Shown: one piece after another, positions 6,692 to 16,451 of the stretch
How the letters are laid out: every line of letters starts with the position of its first letter
How positions within the stretch are numbered: position 1 is the stretch's first letter
Source of the DNA: an uncultured Pseudomonadota bacterium
Lineage (GTDB): Bacteria; Myxococcota_A; UBA796; GCA-2862545
Assembly (NCBI GenBank): GCA_937891875.1
Contig: CALATR010000073.1
Location: 1 to 25,034 of the forward strand
Direction of reading: 5' to 3'
DNA: 25,034 bases
The notes under the pieces: model-generated
The model's input: only the letters and a program-made list of their open reading frames with translations
The model's database searches: none
Told to the model about the DNA's origin: nothing
Translations under genes and position numbers: made by a program

Positions 6692-8017
6692 ATGCACACC
6701 GAGTTCCTGGTCGTCGGGGCTGGCATCGCCGGTCTCGCCATCGCCTGGCACCTGCACCGCGCGGGACGCTCCGTGCGGGTGCTGGAGGCCGCGCCGCGCA
6801 CTGGCGGCACCATCCGCACCGTGCACCACGGGGAGATCCTGCTGGAGCAGGGTCCGCAGTCGCTGCGGGGGGCCGGACTCGCGACCGCGCGCCTGGTCGA
6901 CGAGATGGGGCTCGGCGGGCGGGTGGTCGAGGCATCACCCGCTTCGAACCAACGCTTCGTGCTTGTCGGCGGCCGCCTGCGAGCCTTGCCCTCGGGCCCG
7001 GGCGGACTGCTGGCTGGCGGAGCGCTCAAGCGACGGGCGGTCGCGCGCCTGCTGCTGGAGCCGCTCCAGCCCAGAGGCCCCGCCGAGGGCGAGTCGATCG
7101 ACGCGTTCGTCCGGCGGCGCTTCGGACCCCACATCGCCTACCCGCTGATCGACGCGTTCATCGCCGGGATCTACGCCGGGGACGCCACCCGGACCGAGGC
7201 CGTGTCCGCCTTCCCCGAGCTGGTCGAGGCCGAGCAGGCCCACGGCAGCGTGCTGCTGGGCATGATGCGCCGGGAGCGCCCCGAGCGTCCCGACGGGCTG
7301 CCCCGCGGTGCATTCACCTTCGACGGAGGCGTCGAGGTCCTGCCCCGCGCCATCCACGATCGCCTCGGGGAGGTCGTGCGCACCGGGGTCGCCGTGCACG
7401 AGGTGGTGCCCGATGGCGGCCGGGTCCGGGTGGTGGCCGACGACGGCGAGCACCAGGCGGAGCACGTCATCGTCTGCACCCCGCCCCGGGTCGCCGCGAG
7501 GCAGGTGGCCGCGTGGAGGGACGCGCTCGCCGAGGTGCCTGTGGCCCCGGTCGCTGCGATCCACCTCGGCTGGCCCGAGGGGCGGGGGCCGCGCATGGAC
7601 GGCTTCGGCTGGCTCGCGCCCTCGAAGGAGCGCAGCGACGTGCTGGGCGCCATCTGGGTCAGCAGCACCTTCCCCCACCTCGCGCCCCACATGGACCTGC
7701 TGCGGGTCATGGTCGGGGGCAGCCGGGCGCCCTTCCTGACCGAGCTCTCCGAGCGCGCCCTCGCCGACCACGCGCTCGAGGTCGTGCGCCAGGTCCAGGG
7801 CCACACCTCGGATCCAGAGCTGGTGCAGGTTGCCGTTCACAAGCCTGGAATCCCACAGTACGTGGTGGGACACGCCGCCCGCCGCCGCGCCGTCGAGAGC
7901 GCGCTCCAGCGGGTGCACCCGCTCTCCTGGGGCCTGACCGGGATCGGCCTGTCCCAGGGCCTGCAGGCGGCGGAGGATCTCGCCAGTCACCTCATCGGCC
8001 GGCCTCCCCACCCCTGA
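6692..8017 (+). CDS. hemG: Protoporphyrinogen oxidase (oxygen-dependent, FAD-containing HemY/HemG type)
   Basis: This 441-aa flavoprotein catalyses the six-electron oxidation of protoporphyrinogen IX (or coproporphyrinogen III in the coproporphyrin branch) late in heme synthesis. The N-terminus has the Rossmann FAD signature VVGAGIAGLAIAWHL (GxGxxG at residues 9-14), with Glu32 in VLEAAPRTGG contacting the ribose. EQGPQSLRG (52-60) matches the family's GPxS/N block. The C-terminus has GIPQYVVGH and SWGLTGIGLSQGLQAAEDLA, the closing FAD-binding region. Length matches the family. The ATG at 6692 has only a weak ribosome binding site, and three hairpins lie just upstream. The stop codon is formed by the first bases of a 23-bp tandem repeat unit, so the last ~8 residues (LIGRPPHP) are repeat-encoded. 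No other heme gene is adjacent. Confidence 0.93.
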   Translation: MHTEFLVVGAGIAGLAIAWHLHRAGRSVRVLEAAPRTGGTIRTVHHGEILLEQGPQSLRGAGLATARLVDEMGLGGRVVEASPASNQRFVLVGGRLRALPSGPGGLLAGGALKRRAVARLLLEPLQPRGPAEGESIDAFVRRRFGPHIAYPLIDAFIAGIYAGDATRTEAVSAFPELVEAEQAHGSVLLGMMRRERPERPDGLPRGAFTFDGGVEVLPRAIHDRLGEVVRTGVAVHEVVPDGGRVRVVADDGEHQAEHVIVCTPPRVAARQVAAWRDALAEVPVAPVAAIHLGWPEGRGPRMDGFGWLAPSKERSDVLGAIWVSSTFPHLAPHMDLLRVMVGGSRAPFLTELSERALADHALEVVRQVQGHTSDPELVQVAVHKPGIPQYVVGHAARRRAVESALQRVHPLSWGLTGIGLSQGLQAAEDLASHLIGRPPHP

Positions 8018-8068
8018 TCGGCCGGCCTGCCCGCGGCTGATCGGCCGGCCTGCCCGCGGCGGATCGGG
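7992..8068. repeat. 23-bp tandem repeat, three units plus a partial fourth, spanning the hemG stop
   Basis: Unit 1 is 7992-8014 (divergent at its second base and at the 3' end), units 2 (8015-8037) and 3 (8038-8060) are identical to each other and start TGATCGGCCGGCCTGCCC, and a partial fourth copy begins at 8061. The TGA of unit 2 is the stop codon of hemG. Each unit contains GATC and CGGCCG. Since 23 is not a multiple of 3, each reading frame is sampled across copies. Confidence 0.85.
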
Positions 8069-8121
8069 CGTCACACCGCGCCCTCCGAACACGTATGCTG
8101 TTGGCCGGCGGGGAGAGCGTG

Positions 8122-8709
8122 ATGAAGGCCTGGATCTCGATGGTGGTGCTGCTCCTGTCCGTCCTGTGGGCTCTGCCTGCCCGCGCCCAGAACACCCCGG
8201 TCCAAGGTCAGGTCGGACTCGGCTCCTCGCTCTCGTTCACGCTGGGGCGGCTTCAGCCCGAGCAGCGCCGGCTCCACGGCGAGGTCCACGTCTTCGCCGA
8301 GCTCGGCGTGTCCTGGAGGCCGCTGGACCGCAACGGGCCTGGAGGCATCAACCGCTTCGTGTCCGGCGTGGTCGGCACCCTGCGCTGGCGGCATGGGGCC
8401 GAGCTGGAGGGTGCGGCGCGACTCGGCATCGCCAACACCTTCGACACCGCCGGCGCCGGCATGCTCACCGCTGCTCGGGTCAGCGCCGAGGGCGGGGTCA
8501 GCTGGCGCCCCCGAGACGGCCGCTCGGTGGCGCTCGGCGGGCTGGAGGGACGGTTGATGTGGCTGCACGTCGACAACCGGTTCCGCAGCGGGGGAGGCGG
8601 CGAGACCCTGGACGTCGGGGTCGAGGTCGGCGGCGTGCTGATCGGCTTCGCGGACATCGCCTTCACGACCTTGGACGACGGCGGGCCACCTCCGGTCGGC
8701 GTGGAGTAG
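8122..8709 (+). CDS. Secreted, outer-membrane-barrel-like protein (paralogue A of a tandem pair)
   Basis: The ATG at 8122 follows GGGGAG, giving 195 aa; an in-frame ATG at 8095 lacks a ribosome binding site. Residues 1-23 form a Sec signal peptide (MKAW, hydrophobic VVLLLSVLWALP, cleavage after ARA). The mature part alternates polar and hydrophobic residues in strand-like stretches (GEVHVFAELGVSW, VSGVVGTLRWRHGAELEGAARLGIA, VALGGLEGRLMWLHVDNRFRSG), consistent with a small outer-membrane barrel or a periplasmic beta protein. It does not end in a classical terminal aromatic. It shares several blocks with the next gene, including TLRWRxGAE, RxGIA, ALGGLE and NRFRSGxxxETLD, so the two arose by duplication. 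No named family is recognised. It lies 104 bp after hemG, beyond the 23-bp repeats. Confidence 0.8.
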   Translation: MKAWISMVVLLLSVLWALPARAQNTPVQGQVGLGSSLSFTLGRLQPEQRRLHGEVHVFAELGVSWRPLDRNGPGGINRFVSGVVGTLRWRHGAELEGAARLGIANTFDTAGAGMLTAARVSAEGGVSWRPRDGRSVALGGLEGRLMWLHVDNRFRSGGGGETLDVGVEVGGVLIGFADIAFTTLDDGGPPPVGVE

Positions 8710-8769
8710 AGGCGCAAGCTGAAGGATCGGGTCCCCGGCCACACAGAGGAGCCTTCCTGGGAGGTCGGC

Positions 8770-9387
8770 ATGCGTGGATGGGTGATGGCCGTGGTGGTGG
8801 TGCTGGGCGTCCTCGTCGCCCTGCCGGCGCAGGCGCAGGCGCAGATCGTCCCCATCCGGATCGAGCAGCAATACCAGGTGGGAGGGGCCATCGGCCTGGG
8901 CGTCAGCGTGGGTCCCAAGGGCGAGCGCAGGTCGCGATTCCACCCGGTGGTCCAGGTGTTCGCCGAGCTCGCGCACGCGCCGGAGGGGCTGAACCCCGGC
9001 CGGGTCGCCACGCCGTTCTCCATCGAGCAGCAGAACAGCCTGGTGCCTGGCCTCTCCGCGACGCTACGCTGGCGAGATGGGGCCGAAGTGGAGCTTGCAG
9101 GGCGGTTTGGCATCGCGCGAACCTCCGATCCGTACTCGCTCCGTCACGGCACGATCGCGCGAGGGAGCATCGAGGCAGGACTCGTGTGGATCCACAACGA
9201 GCGGGCCCTGGCCGCACTCGGCGGCCTGGAGGTCCGCGTGTTCATGGTCCAGGTCCGCAACCGCTTTCGCAGCGGTGAGTGGCAGGAGACGCTGGACATC
9301 ACCGGCGTGTCTGGGATCGGCCCGAAGCGGCCTCGCTCCTTGCTCCAGACACTGGACGGGCCGGGCGGTGGTCAGGGGCTGAAGTGA
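8770..9387 (+). CDS. Secreted, outer-membrane-barrel-like protein (paralogue B of a tandem pair)
   Basis: This 205-aa protein has a clear signal peptide (MRGW, hydrophobic VMAVVVVLGVLVALP, cleavage near AQA). A GGGAGG ribosome binding site lies about 5 nt before the ATG. It is collinear with the preceding gene: VQVFAELA, ATLRWRDGAEVELAGRFGIA, ALAALGGLEVRVFMVQV and RNRFRSGEWQETLD correspond to blocks in paralogue A, but it has a different N-terminal part and a longer basic tail (GPKRPRSLLQTL). Spacing to paralogue A is 60 bp. The stop codon overlaps the start of a 50-aa gene (TGATG). The function is unknown. Divergence between the copies suggests an old duplication rather than a recent one. 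Confidence 0.8.
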   Translation: MRGWVMAVVVVLGVLVALPAQAQAQIVPIRIEQQYQVGGAIGLGVSVGPKGERRSRFHPVVQVFAELAHAPEGLNPGRVATPFSIEQQNSLVPGLSATLRWRDGAEVELAGRFGIARTSDPYSLRHGTIARGSIEAGLVWIHNERALAALGGLEVRVFMVQVRNRFRSGEWQETLDITGVSGIGPKRPRSLLQTLDGPGGGQGLK

Positions 9388-9539
9388 TGCTCGCGCCGCG
9401 GACCGTCTGCATGCTGATCGTTGCGATCGTCTGCCTCCTGGTCGGGGACATCTCCGGGGTCATGGATGCGAGCCCGCCGTTCCGGCTGGACCACCGGTTC
9501 GCGAGCGAGCCGACCCCTACGGCTCCGACGCCTCCGTGA
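9387..9539 (+). CDS. 50-aa putative membrane or exported protein, translationally coupled
   Basis: The ATG at 9387 shares its A with the stop of paralogue B (TGATG), a typical reinitiation arrangement. The product has one hydrophobic stretch (VCMLIVAIVCLLVGDISGVM, ~7-26) and a proline/threonine-rich tail (EPTPTAPTPP). No family is recognised. Its last 23 bases overlap the 3' end of the minus-strand lipoprotein gene. The overlap and the small size reduce confidence; the coupling and the clean transmembrane pattern support it. Confidence 0.5.
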   Translation: MLAPRTVCMLIVAIVCLLVGDISGVMDASPPFRLDHRFASEPTPTAPTPP

Positions 9540-11007
9540 GCACCGCGTCGACCCACACCTTGGCGACCGTGTAGCGGCCGTCCTCGCGCGGAGGCAGGGG
9601 CGGGGCTTCGCGCAGCGCCGCGCCGACGCACCGCGCCCACGCCTCGTGGCTGGCGTCGGTGGTCGAGACCTGGGCATCGAAGGGCTTTCCAGCCGGATCG
9701 ATCTCCAGCCAGCCCACCGCGCGGGTGAGGACCCTGCCCGGGGTGGCCTCGGGGGCTGGGCACGCCTTCAGTGCCGTGACCAGCGGGGCCCACGGCCCGT
9801 CCTCCGCCTCCGGGTCGGGCATCTGCCGTCCTTGCGCGCTCCAGCCGACCGTGACCGGCTCCTGCTCGGCGAGGTCCTCCGGGAGCGGCTGCATGACCGC
9901 GGTGCAGGCCTGTCCAATGCAGGGACGAAGCGGATCTTTGCCGATCGTCGTCAGCGCCAGCTGCATGCCGACGGGCTGGGGCAGGCTCTGGCGGACCTCG
10001 CCCTGCAGGCTGTCGCAGGTGACGGGCACCTCCTCGTCCAGGCCCTCGGTGAGCACGACGTCGGGGGTGTCGAGCCAGTGTACGGCGGCGCGACCGTCCA
10101 GCGTCAGCCACTCGGACGGGGCGCGGGCGTCCTCCACCGGGGCCTCGGGACCGGGCGACCACGGGGCCTCGCTGTGCACCAGCGCCGTGCGCGCGCCGAA
10201 CGCGGTCGTCGCGTCGATGGTGCCGACCACGTCGCGCCAGTGCCCGGTCGCCTCCGGCGCGATGAGGGTGCAGCCGAAGCGCTTGCCCGCCGCCGCCTTG
10301 GCCAGGAGCCCCTCGATCTGGTCCGGCTTGGCGGTGTTGCGGATCATCCCATGGCTGTCCATCACCTCCACCTGCTCGCCGGTCGGGCGCACGATGACCA
10401 GCACGCCGGGGTCTGCAGGCTCGTCCACGCCGCGATTCTCGGGCTGGCGATCCCCGACCAGGGCGGCCGTCCGGTGGAAGCGGTTGAGGGACAGGGTGCG
10501 CAGCACGGCGAGCACGGTGCTGGCAGGCACGGCCTGGTCGACCACCAGCAGGGGGCGATCCCGATAGACCAGTCCGCAGGCCTCGTACCACGTGTCCTGG
10601 ATGGTGCGCGCCCCCCGCAGCACGCCCGACAAGGCGGGGATGGCGCCGTCCCGGACCTGATCCTCGGGCAGCCGCCCGACCCCGTCCAGGGTGACGACCT
10701 GCTCGCCGGACCAGCCGATCCCCTCGCGGGTGACGACCAGCGCGGCCCAGTGCAGGCTGCCGTCGCCGAGGCCCTGCTTGGCGAAGTCGCGCCCGCGGCG
10801 ATCGCCGGACCACCACATGCACGCGTCCTCGGACGGCGCCTCGGTGGGGGCGGCGGCCGGCCAGACGAAGATGTCCAGCTCGACCTGATCGGCGTGGCGT
10901 GCCTCGGCCAGACGGACCGGCAGCTGCATGCGTCCGGGAGCGCGGGCAGGCGCGCCGCCGCCGGTACAGGCGACCAGCAGCAGGGTGGGCACGATCACGC
11001 GATGCAT
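9517..11007 (-). CDS. Large lipoprotein with ExbD-like and AgmX/TonB-C-like regions
   Basis: This 496-aa protein has the ATG at 11007 with GGAGGT 3 nt upstream. Residues 1-14 are a lipoprotein signal (VPTLLLVAC, lipobox Leu-Val-Ala-Cys14) followed by GGG, so it should be anchored in the envelope. Around residues 148-190 (YRDRPLLVVDQAVPASTVL, then RTAALVGD) it resembles the periplasmic fold of ExbD/TolR. The last ~75 residues (Cys in LKACPAPE, GWLEIDPAGKPFDAQV, then WARCVGAAL) follow the two-cysteine AgmX/PglI or TonB-C pattern, also seen at the end of the kinase at 12657-14270. The middle is unassigned. It diverges from mutH over a 53-bp gap containing a perfect inverted repeat. Envelope energy-coupling or motility roles are possible but unproven. 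Confidence 0.8.
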   Translation of the reverse strand: MHRVIVPTLLLVACTGGGAPARAPGRMQLPVRLAEARHADQVELDIFVWPAAAPTEAPSEDACMWWSGDRRGRDFAKQGLGDGSLHWAALVVTREGIGWSGEQVVTLDGVGRLPEDQVRDGAIPALSGVLRGARTIQDTWYEACGLVYRDRPLLVVDQAVPASTVLAVLRTLSLNRFHRTAALVGDRQPENRGVDEPADPGVLVIVRPTGEQVEVMDSHGMIRNTAKPDQIEGLLAKAAAGKRFGCTLIAPEATGHWRDVVGTIDATTAFGARTALVHSEAPWSPGPEAPVEDARAPSEWLTLDGRAAVHWLDTPDVVLTEGLDEEVPVTCDSLQGEVRQSLPQPVGMQLALTTIGKDPLRPCIGQACTAVMQPLPEDLAEQEPVTVGWSAQGRQMPDPEAEDGPWAPLVTALKACPAPEATPGRVLTRAVGWLEIDPAGKPFDAQVSTTDASHEAWARCVGAALREAPPLPPREDGRYTVAKVWVDAVLTEASEP

Positions 11008-11016
11008 GGGACCTCC

Positions 11017-11039
11017 GCAGGCGGCATGCTATCGCCTGC
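11017..11039. promoter_or_regulatory. Perfect inverted repeat in the lipoprotein/mutH divergent gap
   Basis: GCAGGCG (11017-11023) and CGCCTGC (11033-11039) are exact reverse complements separated by 9 nt, which include the palindrome GCATGC. The gap between the two divergent starts is only 53 bp, so a protein bound here would affect both promoters. On the minus strand the repeat also ends 2 nt before the Shine-Dalgarno of the lipoprotein, so an RNA hairpin is an alternative reading. Confidence 0.45.
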
Positions 11040-11047
11040 TGCCCACC

Positions 11048-11059
11048 GAGCGACGACGC
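11048..11059. repeat. 12-bp direct repeat, copy 1, immediately upstream of mutH
   Basis: GAGCGACGACGC ends 1 bp before the mutH ATG. An identical copy overlaps the mutH stop at 11728-11739, so the pair brackets the gene exactly (680 bp apart, start to start). Confidence 0.7.
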
Positions 11060-11060
11060 C

Positions 11061-11729
11061 ATGACCATCGCCCCTCCCGAGTCCCAGGCCGTGCTCCTCG
11101 CGCGTGCAGAGGCCCTTGCCGGCCGCGACCTGGCCTGGCTCGCCGGGGAGCTCGGCGTGGCGGTGCCCGACGATCTACGGCGGGACAAGGGATGGATCGG
11201 CAACCTGCTCGAGCTCGCCCTGGGCGCGACCGCCGGCAGCCGGGCCGAGCCCGACTTCCCCCACCTGGGCGTCGAGATGAAGACCCTGCCGGTCGATGCC
11301 CGCGGCAGACCCCGCGAGAGCACCTACGTGTGCACGGCCCCACTCGACGGTTCCATCGCTCGAAGCTGGGAAGATGCCTGGGTGCGCCACAAGCTCGCCC
11401 GGGTGCTGTGGATCCCCATCCTCGGCGATGGCCACCCTGGCGAGCGCATCATCGGGGCGCCGCTGCTCTGGTCGCCGAGTGCGGAGGAAGAGGCCGTGCT
11501 GAAGGCCGACTGGACCGCACTGACCGAGGCGATCGGCCTGGGGGAGACCTGGCAGCTGGAGGCGCGCAAGGGCAAGGCGCTGCAGCTGCGTCCCAAGGCG
11601 GCCCACGCCCGCGAGATGACCTGGGTGATCGACGACGAGGGCGAGTGGGCGCAGGTCAACCCGCGAGGCTTCTACCTGCGCGCCTCGTTCACGGGCTCGA
11701 TCCTGAAGAAGCACTTCGCGATCGGCTGA
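11061..11729 (+). CDS. mutH: DNA mismatch repair endonuclease MutH
   Basis: This 222-aa protein is close to the 229 aa of E. coli MutH and collinear with it as I remember that sequence. MutH nicks the unmethylated strand at hemimethylated GATC once activated by MutS-MutL. The catalytic residues are in place: Glu51 (LLELALG), Asp65 (EPDFPHLG), Glu72 and Lys74 (GVEMKTLPVD), and Lys111 (VRHKLARVLWIP). Other conserved blocks are RRDKGWIGNLLE, STYVCTAPL, GAPLLWSP, LQLRPKAA and PRGFYLRASFT near the C-terminus. The ATG at 11061 is used; the upstream in-frame region overlaps the divergent lipoprotein gene and is not protein-like. The ribosome binding site is weak. mutH is mainly known from Gammaproteobacteria with Dam methylation, so it is unexpected in a Myxococcota-like context. 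No methyltransferase or restriction gene adjoins it, and base composition matches its neighbours. Confidence 0.95.
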   Translation: MTIAPPESQAVLLARAEALAGRDLAWLAGELGVAVPDDLRRDKGWIGNLLELALGATAGSRAEPDFPHLGVEMKTLPVDARGRPRESTYVCTAPLDGSIARSWEDAWVRHKLARVLWIPILGDGHPGERIIGAPLLWSPSAEEEAVLKADWTALTEAIGLGETWQLEARKGKALQLRPKAAHAREMTWVIDDEGEWAQVNPRGFYLRASFTGSILKKHFAIG

Positions 11730-11739
11730 GCGACGACGC
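11728..11739. repeat. 12-bp direct repeat, copy 2, overlapping the mutH stop
   Basis: GAGCGACGACGC is identical to 11048-11059; its first two bases are the last two of the mutH TGA stop codon. Recombination between the copies would remove the whole mutH reading frame and leave one copy of the repeat. Confidence 0.7.
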
Positions 11740-11800
11740 TCCGGAGGCGATCGCAGCTCGGCGCAAGCCGGCGCTTCTGCTTTGGCGTTACGCGAGAACC

Positions 11801-12649
11801 ATGAGTTCTGGAATCCAGCTCGGCGTGATCAGCGCGACCGGCCTCCCTGACACGGCGGAGATCGGTACCGACAACTACCTGGTGGCGGTCGACGGTCGGG
11901 TCACCTGGCTGGAGGGTCGCTCGGAGCGCAGCGAGCCCGGCGGCGGCACCGGCACCCTGGTCGCCATCGCCCGCGGCTTCGGTCGCCGCGGGGAGCTCGC
12001 CGCCACCTCCGCCGTGCGGGTCATGGGCGAGCTCTACCGCCCCGGCCTGCCCGGCAACCCCACCCGCGCGATGCTCGACTACATCCAGCGCGCCCACGCC
12101 CGCCTGCGCGCCCGCACCATGCAGTCCGGACCGCTGGACCTGGGCACCAGCCTGACCGTCGCCTGGGTGCTGGAGGGACGCGTGCACTGGGTGCAGGTCG
12201 GCGGCACCCGGCTGTACCTCTTCCGCAACGACAAGCTGGTGCGGCTGACCCCCATCCACACCCAGCACGAGTTCGAGATGCGCGACGGCATCACCAGCGT
12301 CGGGCCGGACACCGGGCTCGTGCAGGCCTTCATCTGGGGCAGCGAGGGCCTCGGCGACGACGCCGCCCTGCGGCTCGAGGAGGGGCTCGACGCGGGCACC
12401 GAGTACCTGGCGCCGGGAGACCGGCTGGTCCTGTGCACCGATGGCGTCACCGACGCGGTCGACGACGTGTCCATGTACGACGTACTCCGCAACGTGCCCG
12501 ACCCGCAGCACGCAGCGGTGGGCCTCGGCGAGCGCGCCCGGGCGCGGGGCAGCCGGAGCCACGCGACCGCGATGGTCCTGCGCGTGAACCGGGTGCCCGC
12601 GCGGACGATCCCGGTCGAACGCGAAGGATCGGCGAAGACGTTCTACTGA
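11801..12649 (+). CDS. PP2C-like (PPM) protein with degenerate metal-binding motifs
   Basis: This 282-aa protein starts at ATG 11801 (no clear ribosome binding site; 71 bp after mutH). The PPM fold is visible: GTDNYLVAVDG (22-32), GTSLTVAWVLEGRVHWVQVG (115-134), TRLYLFRNDKLVRLT (136-150) and LAPGDRLVLCTDGVTDAV (203-220). In active PP2C enzymes four acidic residues bind two metals. Here Asp24 and Asp214 are kept, but the DGxGG motif reads ARGFGRRG (57-64), the GDSR motif reads GGTR (134-137) and the terminal DN reads HA (254-255). It may therefore be inactive or bind metals atypically. It has no signal peptide and no membrane segment. It converges on the Ser/Thr kinase gene 7 bp away, suggesting a paired function. 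Classification as PPM is good; catalytic activity is doubtful. Confidence 0.85.
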   Translation: MSSGIQLGVISATGLPDTAEIGTDNYLVAVDGRVTWLEGRSERSEPGGGTGTLVAIARGFGRRGELAATSAVRVMGELYRPGLPGNPTRAMLDYIQRAHARLRARTMQSGPLDLGTSLTVAWVLEGRVHWVQVGGTRLYLFRNDKLVRLTPIHTQHEFEMRDGITSVGPDTGLVQAFIWGSEGLGDDAALRLEEGLDAGTEYLAPGDRLVLCTDGVTDAVDDVSMYDVLRNVPDPQHAAVGLGERARARGSRSHATAMVLRVNRVPARTIPVEREGSAKTFY

Positions 12650-12656
12650 CCACCGC

Positions 12657-14270
<1,614 letters not shown>

Positions 14271-14326
14271 GCGCGGTCCGTTGGCGCATCGTAGGAGGTG
14301 CGGACGCTCGCGACCACGGAGGAGAC

Positions 14327-14785
14327 GTGCGCCACCTCGCCCCAGCCCTCGTGCTCTGCGCCTGTGCCGGCGCCCCCGCGGTCGATCCCGTCGTGTGGCA
14401 CGACTTCGCCGCGCCGGAGCTGACGGGCCTGCACACGACCTTTCGCCACCAGGCCGCCTTCGAGCCCACCGACGCCCAGCGCACCGACGTCGTGGCGCGG
14501 TGCCCGGTGGTCCGCCAGGCCAGCGCGGTGAAGGAGACCGGCAGCTTCTACCTGGTCACCCTGCGCGGCGACCGCCTCGACAGCGCGCGCGTGGGCGCGG
14601 TCCTGCCCGACGGCACCCTCGCCGACGCCGAGGTGCACGCGATCGAGGGCGGCATCCAGCTGCCGGTCCGCTGCGAGTCCTGCCGGCTGTTCCCGGCGGT
14701 GAAGCTGGAAGATGGCCGATCGGTGGGCTGTGTGGGGCCTGGCTACAGCGTGAGCCTGAACGACGGGGTGCCGAGCTCGCCGTAG
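14327..14785 (+). CDS. Small putative lipoprotein
   Basis: This 152-aa protein starts at a GTG (14327) with GGAGGAG just upstream. Residues 1-13 look like a short lipoprotein signal (HLAPALVLCAC; lipobox Leu-Cys-Ala-Cys13). The mature part carries four further cysteines (ARCPVVRQ, RCESCRLF, GCVGPG), which may form disulphides in the periplasm. No family is recognised. It diverges from the kinase gene (56 bp between starts) and converges on the secreted protein gene at 14788-15345 with a 2-bp gap. The signal is short and has little positive charge, so lipidation is likely but not certain. Confidence 0.7.
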   Translation: MRHLAPALVLCACAGAPAVDPVVWHDFAAPELTGLHTTFRHQAAFEPTDAQRTDVVARCPVVRQASAVKETGSFYLVTLRGDRLDSARVGAVLPDGTLADAEVHAIEGGIQLPVRCESCRLFPAVKLEDGRSVGCVGPGYSVSLNDGVPSSP

Positions 14786-14787
14786 GG

Positions 14788-15341
14788 CTACTTCGTCCCG
14801 ACCTCCTCCACGTACCGGGTCAGGGGCACCACGCAGTAGCCGCGATCGTCGACGTCGTTGAGCTTGACGACGTAGCGGGTCGGGCCGGGCTCGCCGGTGC
14901 GCCGGTCCAGCGCGCGACCACAGCCGTCGGTCTGGCGGTCCGGCCCCAGCAGACGGGGCTTGCAGGCGGGGATGTCGGCGACCGGTACCCCCTCCTCGAC
15001 CCCGTCGACCGGGCGGCAGAGCTGGTCGCGCTCGACCTCCAGGATCCGCACCTGGAAGCGCCGCTTCGGGTCGGTGTTGCGGCGGCGCAGGCCGAGCCAC
15101 TGCAGGGTTCGACCGGTCCAACGCGGGTTCTGCTCGGCGAGCCAGCCGCGCAGCTCGGCGGTGGGCACGACGGTGAGCCGCCCGCTCGGGTGCCGCCGCC
15201 AGGGAGCGACCCAGGCCACGGCGAGCTTCTCGGGCGGTCGGGGCAGGGCCTCCAGGCTCGTGGTCGAGCAGACCGGCGGTTCGGGGGCCTCGACGTCCGG
15301 CTCCGCCGCCCATGCCAGCATCCCCGCGAGGAGGATCACGA

Positions 15342-15345
<4 letters not shown>
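14788..15345 (-). CDS. Secreted protein of unknown function, five cysteines
   Basis: This 185-aa protein starts at a GTG (15345) that overlaps the nagZ stop (GTGA), so it is the last gene of the minus-strand run. The N-terminus (MIVILLAGMLAWAAEP) is a short signal peptide lacking the usual positive charge. The mature region has five cysteines (PPVCSTTS, DQLCRPVD, IPACKPRL, DGCGRAL, RGYCVVPL) and a basic segment (GLRRRNTDPKRRFQVRIL). The closing PTRYVVKLNDVDDRGYCVV reads like a beta-strand pair. No family is recognised. The overlap with nagZ suggests an envelope-linked role, but that is context only. Confidence 0.7.

Positions 15346-16450
<1,105 letters not shown>

Positions 16451-16451
<1 letters not shown>

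Noticed and set aside
4758..6938. A 726-codon minus-strand open frame opposite hisS
   Set aside because: It lies antisense to a complete histidyl-tRNA synthetase and has a low-complexity, proline/arginine-rich composition.
9299..11323. A 674-codon minus-strand open frame overlapping the lipoprotein gene in another phase
   Set aside because: The competing phase encodes a protein with a lipobox and a good ribosome binding site; this one is arginine/glycine-rich.
11061..11729. Reading mutH as a Sau3AI-type restriction enzyme
   Set aside because: It is a single-domain protein of MutH length with no adjacent methyltransferase, whereas Sau3AI-type enzymes carry two MutH-like halves.
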